Of a stretch of DNA of 64,000 nucleotides, positions 63,004-64,000 are shown piece after piece (the first letter of the stretch is position 1; every line of letters starts with the position of its first letter). The position numbers were made by a program, and so were the translations under genes. This DNA comes from Clostridia bacterium (GTDB taxonomy: Bacteria; Bacillota; Clostridia; Saccharofermentanales; Saccharofermentanaceae). The stretch lies in assembly GCA_024403735.1 (NCBI GenBank), contig JAKSRG010000001.1:124001-188000 (forward strand), read 5' to 3'. The notes below the pieces were generated by a model. It made no database searches. It was given only the letters and a program-made list of their open reading frames with translations, and was not told the DNA's origin.

Positions 63004-63918
63004 ATGAATAAGCCAATTTTCGAGGGCTCAGCTGTAGCTATCGTTACACCTTTCAATAAAGAAGGAGGTGTCAACTTTAAGAAACTTGAGCAGCTTGTTG
63101 ATTTCCACCTCCAGAATGGTACTGATGCAATTGTAGTTTGTGGTTCTACAGGTGAAGCTTCAACTATGCCTGATGAGGAGCATATTGCTACTGTTAAATG
63201 TGTTGTAGATGCTGTTAATCACAAGGTTCCAGTTATCGCTGGTACTGGTTCTAACGATACAGCTCATGGTATTGAACTTACAAAGAAGGCTTGTGCAGTT
63301 GGTGTTGACGCTACTTTGATTGTTACACCTTACTATAACAAGTGTACAAAAGAGGGATTGATTAAGCATTACACAGCTATGGCTTCAAATTGCGATGCTC
63401 CTGTAATTCTTTATAATGTTCCTTCAAGAACAAACGTAAATATCACACCTGAGATTCTTTATAAGTTAGCTGATATTGAGAATATCGTTGCTGTTAAGGA
63501 ATGTAACTTTGGTCAGGTACCTGAAGTTGTTAGTATGTGTGGTGATCGTTATGCTTTGTACTCTGGTGAAGATGGACTTGTAGTTCCAATGCTTTCTCTT
63601 GGTGCAAAGGGTGTTATTTCTGTAGTTGCTAACGTACTTCCTGGTCATATGTCTCAGATGGTACATGCTTATCTTAACGGTGATATTGAGAAGGCTAGAA
63701 AGATGCAGATTGATATCATTCCAATGGTTAAGGCTATGTTCTGTGAGGTTAATCCAATTCCTGTTAAGGAAGCAGTTGATTATCTCGGATTTAAGACTGG
63801 TGAATGCAGACTTCCACTTTGCAATATGAGCGAAGCTAATAGAAAGTTCCTCATTGATACTCTTGCTAAGTATGATATGAGCCATATTGATGCTTTCCTT
63901 AAGGGGGCTGAATTATAA
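63004..63918 (+). CDS. dapA: 4-hydroxy-tetrahydrodipicolinate synthase
   Basis: A 304-residue DapA that condenses pyruvate with aspartate semialdehyde in lysine and diaminopimelate synthesis. Motifs are VAIVTPFNKEGGVNF, VVCGSTGEASTM, VIAGTGSNDT, VTPYYNKCTKEGL, ILYNVPSRTNV with the catalytic Tyr, and AVKECNFG with the Schiff-base Lys. AGGAGGAAAATAAC precedes the ATG. dapB starts on its stop codon. Confidence 0.97.
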   Translation: MNKPIFEGSAVAIVTPFNKEGGVNFKKLEQLVDFHLQNGTDAIVVCGSTGEASTMPDEEHIATVKCVVDAVNHKVPVIAGTGSNDTAHGIELTKKACAVGVDATLIVTPYYNKCTKEGLIKHYTAMASNCDAPVILYNVPSRTNVNITPEILYKLADIENIVAVKECNFGQVPEVVSMCGDRYALYSGEDGLVVPMLSLGAKGVISVVANVLPGHMSQMVHAYLNGDIEKARKMQIDIIPMVKAMFCEVNPIPVKEAVDYLGFKTGECRLPLCNMSEANRKFLIDTLAKYDMSHIDAFLKGAEL

Positions 63919-64000
63919 TGGCTGTTAGAGTATTTATGAATGGTTGCTGTGGCCGTATGGGTAGAGCAATCAATGAGATGTGTCTTGAGAACCCAACAGT
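63918..64000 (+). CDS. dapB: 4-hydroxy-tetrahydrodipicolinate reductase (3' end outside window)
   Basis: The first 27 codons are present: MAVRVFMNGCCGRMGRAI, the N-terminal nucleotide-binding motif of DapB (GxxGRMG). The ATG overlaps the dapA stop (TAATG). It reduces the DapA product with NAD(P)H. The rest lies beyond the window. Confidence 0.88.
   Translation, partial: MAVRVFMNGCCGRMGRAINEMCLENPT

Overview
The window is about 64 kb of AT-rich chromosome from a low-GC Gram-positive anaerobe, most likely a Lachnospiraceae-like member of the Clostridia. I infer this from the combination of a T-box leader, a glutaminyl-tRNA synthetase in a Firmicute-type genome, BlaI/M56 regulation, CdaA/YbbR, RsfS, NadD-YqeK, TrmFO, a 2-hydroxyacyl-CoA dehydratase-type activase and a split purine pathway ending (stand-alone AICAR transformylase plus PurO-type IMP cyclohydrolase). 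I see no insertion sequence, prophage, integrase, CRISPR array or rRNA. The region reads as core chromosome with a few lineage-specific proteins.

Layout: 1-2.5 kb carries a Trk/Ktr K+ uptake pair and a Nudix hydrolase. 2.6-7.1 kb has a membrane-anchored XRE regulator divergent from a BlaI/M56-peptidase pair with a strong promoter and two operator-like dyads, then a small DMT transporter under a possible SD-blocking hairpin, and an orphan membrane-anchored protein. 7.1-10.3 kb is the gltX-glnS operon (minus). 10.4-18.7 kb has a degenerate dehydroquinate-synthase-like protein, an M28-type lipoprotein, ilvE (minus), a PHP-nagA-Crp/Fnr operon, a fused CdaA-YbbR diadenylate cyclase and a small HEAT protein. 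18.8-22.1 kb holds a GH5 lipoprotein, a HAD phosphatase and a CapA-like lipoprotein. 22.1-26.6 kb is purine synthesis (purE, purN, purO, AICARFT, purD). 26.6-31.1 kb has nadD-yqeK, rsfS, comEA and T-box-controlled thrS. 31.1-38.8 kb has envelope and transport genes (acidic lipoprotein, MATE, two unknown or cell-wall proteins, tRNA-Pro, DMT, SulP). 38.9-49.9 kb has thyA-folA, a 1464-residue double activase/dehydratase protein, polA, coaE and small membrane proteins. 50.5-60.6 kb has ychF (minus), comM, dprA, topA, trmFO, a YesL-like protein, a membrane PP2C phosphatase and a degenerate PP2C-like partner. 60.7-64 kb has queA-tgt (minus), then dapA and the start of dapB.

Functional themes: signalling by c-di-AMP (CdaA-YbbR), Ser/Thr dephosphorylation (PP2C pair) and beta-lactam-type regulation (BlaI/M56); amino-sugar salvage tied to a Cys-rich Crp/Fnr regulator; purine, thymidylate/folate, NAD and CoA synthesis; translation (three synthetases, tRNA-Pro, TrmFO, queuosine). 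The observations I rate highest are the CdaA-YbbR fusion, the Cys-bearing insertion in the Crp/Fnr protein, the PP2C/pseudo-PP2C pair, the metal-ligand-less AroB homologue with a possible leaderless start, the Cys-to-Gly change at a catalytic position of TrmFO, and the SD-sequestering hairpin at 5824-5870. All functional assignments come from motif reading; no database search was run.
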